Positions 23,701-35,500 of a stretch of DNA of 64,000 nt are shown here, in pieces; the stretch's first letter is position 1; each line of letters starts with the position of its first letter. The DNA is from Adineta ricciae (lineage: Eukaryota > Rotifera > Eurotatoria > Adinetida > Adinetidae). A model generated the notes under the pieces. The model was not told the origin of the DNA and did no database searches. It worked only from the letters and a program-made list of their open reading frames with translations. The stretch covers positions 124,001 to 188,000 of the forward strand of contig CAJNOJ010000020.1 in NCBI GenBank assembly GCA_905250025.1, written 5' to 3'. The translations under genes and the position numbers were made by a program.

Positions 23701-25566
23701 TAAGTGGATACAAGAATTTGTTTACAGTACAAAAGAAGAAAGAACGAAGTACATCCGTTCCGATAAAACAATTTCTATTTCACTTAGAACGACATGCCCC
23801 TACTATTATAGACCAAAAGGTACTAAATCGTACGTTAAATTAGGAAAAAAGTAGATCAATTCAACAGGTCCTTTGCACCTGATATTTATACTTGTTTAAG
23901 AGATTCCTAAAGTAAATATAGACTATAATCTTTTGAGAACACCTGGCCTGTGAAATTCTTACGGAATGTGTCTGAAAGTATCCAGCATTTAGATTGCAAT
24001 GGCAAGTTAATAAGCTTATGTAAATATATTTCAGCCCTTTGACGTTCGTTCTCTGTAGAAAATATATCCACAAGCAATAGAATTCTATATCTCACGTGAT
24101 CTAAGCTATAACTTTAATCCTCCCGTGAAATTTAATGAACCTTACTTGACAGAAATCCGTAAACACCTATTGAATGGAACTGATACTTGGAAAGGAAAAA
24201 AAAGCCATTAGCACTGAACTGCTCTTGTATGATATTGTAGCGGAAAAGAAATTCTGTATGGATTAATTTCCCTATGGAATGTAATATATCATAATTAGGT
24301 AGTGGCGATGGTGACAGACTTATTGGAAACGTTTGTAAGATACATTGACATTAATAATAAGCTGTTGAGTTTCGTGAAAAAAAAGGAGAAAGAAAAGTAT
24401 TGGTAGAAATCTGTCAACAGATTGATTAACTTCGAAGCGACGAAAAAGTGATCGATAGTTTTGGTTGGAAATATATTCTTCTTTTGCTTTTCTTAGGCTT
24501 GAAGTTATGATTAGCATTTGTGGACGGTATTCCCTAGTCTCATTTTGCTTGTTGATGAAGATTAAGCGCGAAAAACAATATTGTTTCTGGACGAGATAAC
24601 CTTTTCTGCGAAATAGATAGGGCAGTCACAATTTGTCAAATGCAAAAAAAAAGTAAAGCAAACAATGAACTTTATCTGACGGCATGGTGGCATAAAGAGA
24701 GCGTTGTCAATGTTAAAAATTCTATTACGATGCGCCGAAGTATTTGTATTTACTAATAAAGTTAAAATTCAACACCCAGAGTAGCATCGCTACCCCACGG
24801 CATATGCACGAAGGTCTTATTGCGCAGTAATACTGTAATTTAGTTTAATATTTACTTTGTGCTTCATGTCTCTCTCATTTATTTCATTCTGAGAGGATAA
24901 GTTTCATCTTCGTTGGAACTAATTATAGTTCCTAATGTACCTTCACTTCGTACGCCTGTCAACATTCCTCTTTCCGCATCGTTACTGATTGAGTAGTGAC
25001 ATGAATGAATTATGAGAGCAGTTCGATAGCTACAGTAGCTGTTGATATGCTCAAATGAGTTTTTCCATTGGATGAATGTATGAACCATTGACACCAGTCG
25101 ATTCAAGTCAAATTTTTCAAGGCTGCAAAGTTCTCTTGGTTACATTCCAATTCAATAGTACTAGAAATCAAATAAAAACTATGAACATATAGTTTTAATT
25201 ACACAATGTCATGCTTAAAGTGATTTAGAGTATTGTCCATTCGCCAGTGGAAATGCTGTCACAATCATGGCACTTTTTTCGTCAGGCAATTGCGTATACC
25301 CGTCGAGAAAAACTATTTTCAGCACTCAGTAATAGTGCACTGGAAGTTCTTCATTTGTCATCAGTAGTGTCCTTACTGAATCCAACTTATTGACCTACAA
25401 AATGAAAGAAATCAAATCTCTGGAGGAAAAAGAAAATCGGTTATCATGAATGACAAAGACGTAGATCAATCTCGAAGGAATATAGTATGTTTATTAACAC
25501 CTATCGAAAACAGTCCCATATCGTTCTTTTGATGTGAATGATTCTCTGATTGTCAGTTTTCATTAT
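20711..25566. other. 4.9-kb gene desert with microsatellites
   Basis: The longest stretch without a supportable gene in this window. Visible items: a GAGC array at about 21633-21650, a CT-rich microsatellite at about 22098-22130, and scattered AT-rich sequence. ORFs up to 101 codons show no domain or codon logic. The right part (24880-25440) has a few minus-strand stretches that read like protein, but no consistent splice model could be built. Upstream regulatory DNA of the GPCR gene is a reasonable guess for the left part. Confidence 0.5.
22098..22130. repeat. CT dinucleotide-rich microsatellite
   Basis: CTCTTTCTCTTTCTC followed by an uninterrupted CT run. Simple repeat, no gene context. 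Confidence 0.85.
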
Positions 25567-26465
25567 TTATTGACGGAAAAATGAAAGTAAACCTTGATCT
25601 TTCATACTCTGAACGATACTCATAGCATTAGGAACAACGCTGACAGCAACGTTGATGAAAGTTTTCATCAAATTGTGTGTTAATTCTTGAAACATGCCAC
25701 CAATGGTTTTCACACTCAAGTCAATGTTTTGATTATATTGACTGACAATTTGAGTCCATTCACCTTCGATTCTGCGAGCATGTGCTTCTAGTTCAGCTTT
25801 TGTTTCCGCAACCCATTCGTTGATTTGCTTCTGAATGGCATCGAGTTTACCGTAGAAAGCACGGATACGTTCTTCGAAATCGAATTCACCTTTTTCTACA
25901 GCCGCTAATGTATCATGTGCTAACATAAATACTTCTTCATATAAATGATGAATGTTTGATTTCAAACGAGCCATCAGTTGTGAGTATTTTTCTGAAAGCG
26001 GGTTTTCCGGAACGGCAATTGGACGCCCAAGAATAGCACCGATAGCATTGAATTTCTCATTCAATGGTGTTTGTTTACCTATCATAAAAAAAATAAGAGT
26101 CTTTGATAAAGTAATCTTCCTCGTATACCTGAAGTTAACATATCAAATATTGGACTGAAAGCATTATTCCACAAGGAACTAGCAGTTGCTTGGAGATGAT
26201 TGATTGTGTTTAATAATTCTCGAATGAAACTATCAACATGACCACGAATGTCATTGACGAATTTGTCCACTGATTCGCTGAGTAGATTTGCAGCGGTATT
26301 GATAGAGTCGCCAACTTGGTTCGCTGCTGAATTGATAGAATCCCCAACTTGATTAGTGACGGAGTTTACCGAATTGCCGGCATTATTGATGACTTGGCTG
26401 ATAGGGCCAAAGAAGCAGTGTGCAACACCGATAAGAAGAAAAGCGATGAAAATTGTCGATTTCAT
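25567..26465 (-). CDS. Secreted helical protein with 11-residue repeats (unknown function)
   Basis: Two exons, 26129-26465 and 25567-26078 (282 residues). The start chosen is the ATG at 26465, because it gives a clean signal peptide (MKSTIFIAFLLIGVAHC). From residue 28 there are six consecutive 11-residue units (28-38, 39-49, 50-60, 61-71, 72-82, 83-93); the second and third differ only at one position (QVGDSINSAAN, QVGDSINTAAN), and the later ones keep the hydrophobic spacing. The rest is charged and helical, without Cys after the signal region. Eleven-residue amphipathic repeats occur in exchangeable apolipoproteins, synucleins and group 3 LEA proteins; which of these, if any, is relevant here is open. 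Compared with classic LEA proteins it is less Lys/Glu-rich. No known family recognised. Confidence 0.8.
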
Positions 26466-26800
26466 ATTGTGAAAAAGAAAACGTTTAATTAGAAGCATTC
26501 AACACGTATGCACGTATACATATATATGTGGAATGAAATGATTAATTTATAATCTTTTCATTCTACTAAGAACTGATAGAATCTTCTATTTACCGTCGAC
26601 TTTCAAAAGATTAGAGCAACGAGACAAATTAGTTTTTCAATGACAAAGGTTGAATTTGATTTTCGAAATATTCCGCTAAAGATAATTGAAATGACGGGAG
26701 ATATGGGTCTTATGTAGACATAGTACGTTTTTTTTTCTATAACAATACCTTCGCCCTAGAAGTTCTAGTCAAGCAAAAAAACAAGCACAAAAGAAAGAAA

Positions 26801-28081
26801 CTAGAGTTCATGTTTGTGATGTTCATGAATACGAGCACTTTTCTGGAGAATATCCGCTAATAGTTGCAAACTGTCTGCTGATAAATTTTTCAAATGATCC
26901 CGAGTCATAAATTCTTCATGTGGTTCATCTTTATTCAATTGTTTCCATACATCCGTGCCTGTTGGCAATGCCACGCTTTTCTTGTCTAATTCATCAGTAA
27001 CTTGAAGATAGAAATCACGAAATATTTCCCGATGTAATTCTTCGTTTGCGCCAAATAACAGCAATAAATAACTGCGAACATCTTCAGAAGTAATTGTTCT
27101 TTTACTCAAATGTCGTACTGCATGCTCGTATCTCCATAGAAATGGTGCCTGACTCAGTGGAACATAAACTGGCGGATTCTTTTCGCAATCAGTTCCAAGA
27201 AACTCTTCTCGAATGTTTGTAGGTGCAAAATCAATAGTTAGTGCGAGTGTTCGACCATGTGCTCGTATCTGATGAAATTTATATGCTGGAACAAATAAGC
27301 AATCGCCTTCACGCAATGTCGTCCAATACCAGGGTGCTTCATGTAAATATTTATATTTATATGCATTGACTAAATCAACATCAATACGAGAGAATAGATC
27401 ACCATTGGCTTGTTTCACTAGATCAAATTCACGCGGATAATGATTAGCTAGATCATAGATAATGAAATCTTTTCGACCATCCAATACGCAATGTAATGTG
27501 TGTTGTGCATGTGCTTGTAATAATGATGCAGTATCACCTGCACTGATCCAGAGAATAGGTTCTATTAAACGCGAACGAATTGTTCCGCAATTGATCACGG
27601 AAGGAAATGGTGTCTCTAATTTCATCTCATCAGGTATGATTGTATTCATATATAAATCATCCTGCCGATATTGTTGAAGGAAGGTTTTTAATGGCGTCAT
27701 GACCAATGTATCCACTAGACGTTGCTTTCGTTTGGCAGCAGTAACATTTAAGTGACCATAATGTTTTGATAGATAAGTATCTGTCCACAGTACATCCATT
27801 GGTGAGACTATGCCACGAATAACGACGGATCGATTGCCTCGCACGAACAAGTTATAGAAACGCTCTGGATCGATATTCAATGAGTCTTCGATGATTGGCG
27901 CTTCGGCACGTCGTTGCCAACCTAATGGGCGTAAATGACCGAGTGCAAGTGATTCATGATGTTGAAGAATGGGCGGAAATGTTACATATAAATTCATATC
28001 CTTTGGAAATCCGCTACCCGTATCAGTCGAAGAGACTCCGATCTGATTGAGAGATAGAAAGAGAATTGTGAGCAGTATCAT
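26801..28081 (-). CDS. Secretory-pathway JmjC/cupin-like protein with degenerate iron site
   Basis: Single-exon, 426 residues. A signal peptide (about 1-18) and a KDEL-like C-terminus ending KHEL suggest residence in the ER lumen. The body follows the cupin-8/JmjC pattern: RFYNLFVRGNRSVVIRG, then DLYMNTIIPDEM, then SAGDTASLLQAHAQHTLHCVLDGRKDFIIYDL, then EGDCLFVPAYKFHQIRAHGRTLALTIDF. In active 2-oxoglutarate hydroxylases the first metal ligands are an HxD set about 13 residues before GRK; by that spacing this protein has QAH. The distal His (KFHQI) is kept. It may therefore be non-catalytic or use the nearby His residues. The C-terminal third (EDVRSYLLLLFGANEEL onward) is helical. No introns, unlike its neighbours, which may reflect a retrocopy origin. 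Confidence 0.8.
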   Translation of the reverse strand: MILLTILFLSLNQIGVSSTDTGSGFPKDMNLYVTFPPILQHHESLALGHLRPLGWQRRAEAPIIEDSLNIDPERFYNLFVRGNRSVVIRGIVSPMDVLWTDTYLSKHYGHLNVTAAKRKQRLVDTLVMTPLKTFLQQYRQDDLYMNTIIPDEMKLETPFPSVINCGTIRSRLIEPILWISAGDTASLLQAHAQHTLHCVLDGRKDFIIYDLANHYPREFDLVKQANGDLFSRIDVDLVNAYKYKYLHEAPWYWTTLREGDCLFVPAYKFHQIRAHGRTLALTIDFAPTNIREEFLGTDCEKNPPVYVPLSQAPFLWRYEHAVRHLSKRTITSEDVRSYLLLLFGANEELHREIFRDFYLQVTDELDKKSVALPTGTDVWKQLNKDEPHEEFMTRDHLKNLSADSLQLLADILQKSARIHEHHKHEL

Positions 28082-28306
28082 AATGTGTTGAAAACAAAAC
28101 GAAGGAATGATACCTAGCCAAGCTTTCCTTTCCGTTTAAATACGTTTGTCACCAGCTGGTAACGTTATGCATATAATTATTTTGATTTGTTTATGAAATA
28201 AACAAGGAGAGACTATGACGTGGCAAGAATCAAGTGAATCAGTAGGTCGGTGGAAGATAGTGGATATTCTTTTATGAATTTGTTTATTTCAAAACAAAAA
28301 ACACGA

Positions 28307-28570
28307 TCAATTAGGTTTAACAACACTCAATGACTTTCCTTCATTTGATTTCACTTTACTAGCACATTCTTGTTCGATGTTTTTAGCAATCTGTGTAGTT
28401 AACCGTTGTTGTACAGCTTCAAGGCCAGTTTTTCCACTCCCGCCAGCATTTTTCTTCTTCTTGTTCATTTTAGTTTTCGATACTTTTCCACTATTGACCT
28501 TATTGCCACCTGACTTCTTCTTTATGTTCGATGGTAATTGAACTTTTGCTTTTAATTTACCTTGCGGCAT
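28307..28570 (-). CDS. Small Lys-rich UPF0390 protein (C19orf53 / LYDG10-like)
   Basis: 87 residues, one exon. Starts MPQGKLKAK, carries a Lys/Gly-rich middle (KKKSGGNKVNSGKVSKTKMNKKKK region) and ends with a helix like the QQ(R/K)L...I...IE block of UPF0390 proteins (EAVQQRLTTQIAKNIEQECASKV). Vertebrate members are about 99 residues, basic and nucleolar in surveys; their role is not settled. Its ATG is only 83 bp downstream of the SMG8 stop, with a pyrimidine-rich AG acceptor (exon would begin at 28602) in between, so it may be the second gene of an operon. Confidence 0.8.
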   Translation of the reverse strand: MPQGKLKAKVQLPSNIKKKSGGNKVNSGKVSKTKMNKKKKNAGGSGKTGLEAVQQRLTTQIAKNIEQECASKVKSNEGKSLSVVKPN

Positions 28571-28653
28571 TGCTGTGCTTTGTATCCTCGGTTAATTCTT
28601 ATCTAAAATAAAACAAATTTGACCATACATATTTTTTTCTACAAAATTAAATA
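28571..28653 (-). promoter_or_regulatory. Intercistronic region SMG8 / UPF0390 with a candidate splice acceptor
   Basis: 83 bp. On the minus strand: the SMG8 stop, a U-rich stretch, then TTTTATTTTAG (AG at 28603-28604) ahead of the UPF0390 start. There is no room for a conventional promoter plus terminator, so trans-splicing of a polycistronic transcript is plausible. The alternative is an overlapping promoter within the SMG8 3' end. Confidence 0.45.
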
Positions 28654-31600
28654 TCAAGATTTATTTGTCCAGGAGAAAAGATCACGTAAAACAAGACATT
28701 GACTGATATCTTCTTCGTTTTGTGGACGAGACAATGCTCTTTCACCGTCATGATAAATAAACCTGAAATTCACAAAAGTATTCGATTGATTTTGATTCTA
28801 GACAACCGAATTACGTACGGAAAACGTAGAACCCAGATGGAATCTTCTGTGAGGTGAATCGGTTGAGTGTAACTCGGAAAGAATGTTGGACTGTTCGGGC
28901 CAGCTGGTATAACTTGAGGATGAAGAACGCATTGAATCGGTGTAGAAGTCGACGGTGTAACAACATAGGCACGCATCAGTTGTGCCCATACACGTGCACC
29001 AGTCGACATGACTCGACAAGAACATGGAGTATACAATGGCATATCAGATCGTACTAGTTTGGCACCATCATCCTAAGAGAATCAGAGATTTTGACTGTCG
29101 AAAGATCGAAAACTGAGGAAGACATACCTTAGGAACACCAGTCGGACCAACACGAATAACATGGTTCGGAGATGAACATAGAAATCGATGACCGCGTGGG
29201 CACTCATATTCACATCCAATATAAGCACGAATAGTCACGTCCCAAATTGACGAACTCTGACCACCTAAACATTCGTCCAAATGTATGAAAGAAAAATCAC
29301 AAGAAAATGAACGGAAAAGCAACGTACCCCGACGATTGTGTTTATAACTACGCGTGGCTGTTGGACGTTGTTGATGATACTGTGCTGCGCCACCACCGCC
29401 AGGATTATTAGTGGATGCTTGATTGTTATGCGGATTTATATCCCATGGTATTAAATGATTTAAATTCGTCAAGAAACCAGGTTGTTGAAGGCCTACAATG
29501 TTATTTAGAGAAATTGCGATTGGAACGCCATCGTACCTTTTGTTGACACATAATCTGACGCTCGACCAATACAACATAAACTCCAGGAACTGAATCGCGG
29601 TAATAGTCCGGGTGGACTATCGGAATGTGTCATACCATCCAAATACTCGGTCGTACTGGGAATAGGCTGTACGTCATCCGTACATGTAACAAGTTGTGTT
29701 GCATCTGTTTTTTCACCCGTGATATTATCAAGGGCCTGTTGTTCTTCGTTGGGCGCGGGCGAATACAGCGCTACTGATTTTGATTGACCTGTAAATGTGA
29801 GAATAGATTAAGTATACACTAGATAAGAGGATATTTACTGAGTTCCGATGCACCGCTAAGATCGTTGACAAGATTGGCATTTTTCTCTTCAGTTTTCTGC
29901 TTGCTACCTAAATATTAGATGTGCATAATAACAATCATCGGATGCTGTTTGTCGAACTTTACCAGCTCGTATAGCTTCAGTTGCAGTAGTCGTTCCACGA
30001 AAGATTGGAAACTCGAAGTAGATCGGTTTTACGGACAACATTTTATTAACATCTTGATAAAACTCGTAGTTCGCTTCCTAAAAACCGAATACGACATCCG
30101 CGAATGCATATATTTTTTGTCTGTGTGAACAACTGATCTACCTTCAAACTGAATGGATCTTCACGTTCCTGTAAGATTTGACCGCAATTACTAGCTGCCA
30201 TGAATTGCACCTTTCATTAAATCACAACCATCGATATAAACAACGATAGATACTCATTTCTTACTTTGCTGTTGTGCGCTCTGACTGGTAGATGTGCCAG
30301 ATTCGCAGATTCAGATAAATCTTCTTCACCAAGTACCCGATGCAGCTGAAAGTGAAAGATTAGTTTCTGATTGATGTGTAACTGATGAAATTTATACTTT
30401 TCATACCTCATTTTTACATGGATTTCTTGTTAAACTAATTGCTTCACATAGTTGTCGACCGTCTTGCCACAGTCGCGTACATTGATCGATCAGTTGCTGA
30501 ACGTAACGTTTATAACTCGAACCACGCGCGTAAGTCGCAAAAAACTCCGTTGCTGCTTGTAACTAATCAAAGAAATCATGATCAAGAGCTGAGGCCAAAC
30601 TCGTGGATACGAACCCGTTGTTCGTGGAAATGTCTTGTATATCGTGATGGCAAACCATCTTCATAGTACTTAATAGCCATTGGTAAGCATTTCTTACATC
30701 GTGTTTCGCTTAGCTTTCCATCGGGATCGACATTTGCTCGGAGCATATTGAACGCCTGTCGCAAAGCTTTATTCGATGATTCAAATAAATCACGAAGAGA
30801 GTTAAACAGTCGTGTCCATGTTGTATATGTGCATAATTCAAACGATGATGATTCACTACGAGCACCACCAGAAATGCCATCATTGGACCACCCGTCCGTT
30901 AGAGCTTCTTCGACATGGCGAAAAAGAAAACGTTTGAAAGCAGACGAATCATCCTGCTGTTGAGAACTAGCACGATTGAGCAGATTGGTGTTACATGCTA
31001 AACAAGAAAAAGGCACTGATGAAAGAAACGAGAAGTTTTCTGTCATACAAGATTCTTTGGTTTGTTTAACAAAATCCTGTAGAATACCGAGCAATTTTTG
31101 AGTCTGTCCTAACGACGCTGCTTCTTTATAACAACGATGGATAAATACAAATGGTTGTTTATGTGCAATAGTAAATAACGCTGAGTTTCTATAAAGAAAA
31201 AGCATTTCGCCCAATCAGCTGATCGAACAAACAATAAGCCAGTCTTACGTTTGATTTGAAATGATATACGAACATCTCAGTGCATTGAAGATAATATTTT
31301 CTAAATTTCGTGCCATATTCACCGATTTTGGATCATCATCTCGATCGTTGTTGCCCGGTGCATCATTTCCCTTATGGTGATTTTCGAAAATAAACAATGC
31401 ACGTGGTACACAAAGTCGTCCATCGTTAAGAAAAATATCTGCATCTTTCAAGAGATTCAGTGATCGAATAGCTTCTAGAACTGCCGGTTTACTCTTATGT
31501 CTTAAAAGTTCGATAATACGAAAGAAACGTAAATAGTTCAAGTCGAATGTATGTGACGAATGTGAAATCTAAGGAAGAATAAAGTGAACCTGTGAAATCG

Positions 31601-31987
31601 AATCATCGCAGCTCGACTTACAACTATAATATGCGATAATAGAAAGCAAATCAAGCATTTCTTAATAAAATTTGCTTGTTTATTCTCCCATAATTGTGCA
31701 AAATTTTGCATCGATGTATCCTCATGAATGTTATCAATTAAATTCAACAATTGATATGTGTCATGAAATGAGCGCAGATGAACGTAGATTGTATTATTGA
31801 TATGATCGTAATAGTGTTCAAAATCATCTTCAGTATTAGTAATCACATGTTCTTTAAATGCCGGAGTTTGAATAAGTTGATTGAATTTCCACGATTTATT
31901 ACATTGCTGTTCGAATAATGTACTTTTACCAATCAATGCTACGACACACAGTTGACTAATCTTTGTTCCTGAATTATCTACCATCAT
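28654..31987 (-). CDS. SMG8: SMG8, nonsense-mediated decay factor
   Basis: SMG8 pairs with SMG9 and restrains the SMG1 kinase that phosphorylates UPF1. ATG at 31987 (a second Met follows). The N-terminal part has a G-domain-like start (VALIGKSTLFEQQCNKSW), then NNTIYVHLRSFHDTYQLLNLID and LLSHIIVV. Next is NYLRFFRIIELLRHKSKPAVLEAIRSL (about 31500), then LYRNSALFTIAHKQPFVFIHR (about 31170), a helical middle with the GKLSETRCKKCLPMAIKYYEDGLPSRYTRHFHEQRV block (about 30640), and the zinc-ribbon-like C-terminus with CEYECPRGHRFLCSSPNHVIRVGPTG (about 29180), MRAYVVTPSTSTPIQCVLHPQV and SIWVLRFP (about 28820). The last exon gives FIYHDGERALSRPQ and ends at 28654. Order and motifs agree with animal SMG8 throughout. 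An AATAAA overlaps the last codons. Confidence 0.93.
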
Positions 31988-32527
31988 TCAAATCGATCTA
32001 AAGTATAACAGTCGAAATGTATCAATCTTGGATTTATTCATTTCGTTTTTCTTCTTTTTTAAATATGAAAAGAAAAATGACAGGCGAGACTAAGCGAACA
32101 GATGAAGAACAATACACAAGAAAGGAAAGGAAAGAAAAGAAACGAATGCGGAAAACCTTTGAGGGAAAATATTCAACGACAGCTAGCAATGGTAGAAACT
32201 ATTTGGTCGGATCTTTTGGTGTGTGTGTATATATATATATGTGCTAGCTAACAAACATAACGAGGAAAAGTAACGAACAATGGATAAAATGTCTATACAA
32301 TGTTTGCGAACAATAAATAAAAAGAAAAAAAAGATGCAAATAATAGTAGTAGTAATAATAATAATAGAGAGAGAACGATTGAATCTGGGTAGCTTTTCGA
32401 TGTCAACTAAAAATTACAAAAGAAGGCACATGGAAACACAACAAGAGATATGTTCACGAAGACGGTTTTTGTTGAATAGTTCTACTGTTCCGGTGTGTGA
32501 TTTTTTTCGATGAGATCATGTACGTTC
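31988..32527. other. Spacer between SMG8 and PACSIN genes
   Basis: 540 bp, purine-rich on the plus strand (GAAAGGAAAGG runs, AATAATAGTAGTAG trinucleotides near 32340-32365). Two 75-codon ORFs are low-complexity Lys/Arg frames of this purine bias and are not considered genes. It contains the SMG8 5' flank and PACSIN 3' flank. Confidence 0.5.
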
Positions 32528-35500
32528 TCAGAGACTTTCGACATAAGTTGCAGGATAGAGACCTATTCGACCACCGACGCGACCTTTACACCATCCTTGG
32601 TCATCTTCGTCTTCCAACTTAGTAAATATGTCACCTGAAAAAAGAAGGTTATGGGTAAACCGGAAAAGATAAGTGGGTGATTTGTATAGTTACCTTGTTT
32701 AAATGATAATTCATCTTGTTCTTGTGCTTCGTAATCATATAGTGCTCGTACAGGTGCACCGGCACTACTATCGAGTGATGAACCGCCTGTTGACGCTGGT
32801 GATTGATGAGACGTTTGATGCGATGGCGATAAAGAATCAATATTATCGTCATCGTCTAAAAATGGATTCGCTGAAGCTGGATAGGATGATTGAATATTAT
32901 TTGTTGGGTACGGCGGCACATTAGAAAATCCGTTATTATTCGTTCCACTTGTATGATTTGAACTAAAATGGAGAACGGAAGTAGAGAGAATGTAAATCGG
33001 ATAGAAAAGAATATCAGTCACATGAATGGATGCACATCATCACAATAGGATAAGAGTTTCTCAGCTTAGCGTGCAAAGGATAAAGCATGATAGATAGATG
33101 GACATTCTCATGTTCAATTTAGATAGACACACACACACAAACTCAAGCAAGGTTAAGTGGCAAGCTTGGTTCTCTACCGATTGGTCGTTGCACTTTCTCT
33201 TCGATTATGATTATCATGATGATGATGATCATCATCGTCATCATCATCACCGAAAGGATTCGCACTGCCAGTATTACTTGTCGTCAACGAGGGATACACA
33301 AATGGCTGAGCACTGCGTATCGGTGGTACTGGTGATTGATTTACATAACTAGACGAAAGCAGATGAGATGGCAATGGTCAATAGGATGGTATATTGAATT
33401 ACTGGTGGGTAATATGAGCCCAATAGAACATCGAGAAAAAAAAAGAAAGTTTCTTACTTCGTTGATTGACGAATATCTGAAGTAGACATGTTAGTCGATC
33501 CTCCATTTTGACTTGAACGAATAGCAGTCACAATGACGGGATTTTCGCGTTCGAGATCGCCCTTTCGCCGCGAAAGTGTTCGTTGCGCATCAGAATATTC
33601 CTACAAAAACAGAATGATATCCATATATTGCGTTTCCCTGCTATATTTTGCAAACATAATAGTAGCGGTTAGCAAAAATAATTAGTGCGAGACAAGCAAA
33701 GATGAGAGAGAAATGTCATGATTATACCCTCGTGTAAAAGAATGAAACATATATATATGTATCCAAAAAACCAAAATGTAAGTTCATTTGTTTTTCTAAT
33801 AGTGGAAGACTAAATATTTAGATAGGTGATAATCTACTTCACGTTTGACTCGATCTCGGCGAACGCGTGTGACAACAGCAGCTGTTCGTCGCATCGATCG
33901 ACGAATAGTGGCATAGGAATCGACAACTAAGACAGCAGCACTTGTTTGACTAACAAAATGTGCTAACGGTCGACGGTGACATGTGTCATAATTGCACGTT
34001 GAATCGTCAGCATAAGAGAAGCGATTTGACTGTGTCGCTTGTTGTTGTATGTGTTGAAAGTGATTAACTAGATCTGTAGGTTCCTAAGACGTGGCAAGGG
34101 TAGCAATCGTTAAGAAAAGAAAACACTAAGCGAGGGTGTGCGAAATCAATAAGAAGCATTGATCGTTTCATTAGATAAGTGATAGGCAAGAAGAGAAAAT
34201 AAACAATCGAATAAATACCTCGAATATGGGCCAATTCATTTTCATCGTTGCACCATATGTGTCTGACCACCATGATAAATCTCTATCTGGGTCGCAATTT
34301 TTAATCGTCTGAGAAAATTGTTGGAAGACGGATGGTCTAGGAAAACATAATTTGATTAATTTCGAGAAAAGAAAAGATTTGTCAGATAAATCGGTAAGCA
34401 TGGCAGTGAAGTGCCTGGCAGTAATGGTGAAAATAGAACTCGATTTACTTAATATAATTAGTTTCCTTTCTTCGAAGGTAGTTCAGGTTTATTGGTCACC
34501 GGTTTACTTACTGTAATCGATGAGTCAGATCAAGACATTTTTCTGTAGCACCCAGAAATTCACGAAATTTCGCGAGACGATCTCTTTCGAATACTTGACA
34601 CCGGGTGAAGACCTATGTAACAGTATAATGATGAGTTCGAAGATTAGAATGTCGAGCGATTCCTCCTCACCTCGTTCATATCATCCATATATTTCGGATT
34701 TGATCGATTCAATTCTTGAAGAGCTTCAGTGTATTTGCATTTAGCAGCCTCTTTTTCTTTCCGACATCGCTCGACTTTTTCGGCAACTTTAGCACGCTGA
34801 AATCGATGAAAAACAGGAGATATTATATTGTCTACTTAACATCTGTTTACTTGATCCTGTGGAATGGCACCATCGAGTTTCGCATTATTTTCTTGTGTCT
34901 CAGCCATTTTCAAATTCTTTGTTGCTGTATGATATTCACGTTTATATTTGTCAACTTTCACATACAACTTTGCCCATGGTTTTTGAGCCTAAAATTTCAC
35001 ACATCGATCGAATCAATCGCAAAGATGATTCACGAACTCGTTTGAAATCTTCATCAAAATCTTTTGTTGATTTGATGTGCATCATTGATTTGACATATTT
35101 AGCTTTTTGCCATGCTTTTATCGATGGTACAACATCATTTTCTAATTCATCATGAACGCTTTGGTGAACCTCAGCTGACGCATCAGCTTCATTCATAATT
35201 GCTTTCCAAGCTGACGTCATCGAACCGAATTCCGGTGCTAAAAATAGACAAAATACAAGCGTCATTGCTCATGATGTTTATGAAAACGAAATTCGACTGA
35301 CATTTGGCAACATAATCCGACCATTTCTTCGACCAGCCTTTGAGCATTTTTGAAAACGATTTTTCAAGTTCAGCTCGTTCATTAATCATACTAAGTAGAT
35401 CAGTTGTCAATTTATTTCCATCATCGCATCGTTTGACCACACGATTGTATTTACCGATCTAGAATCGGATCAAACGAAGATAAGAGAGTTCAGAGAGAGA

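Noticed and set aside
24879..25440. Possible minus-strand gene or pseudogene (stretches such as FLDGYTQLPDEKSAMIV and TIELECNQENF)
   Set aside because: The stretches look protein-like but lie in frames that cannot be joined by GT-AG introns without stops; no family recognised. Left as part of the gene desert.
31992..32513. Lys/Arg-rich plus-strand ORFs
   Set aside because: Produced by GAAAGGAAAGG and AATAGTAG simple sequence.
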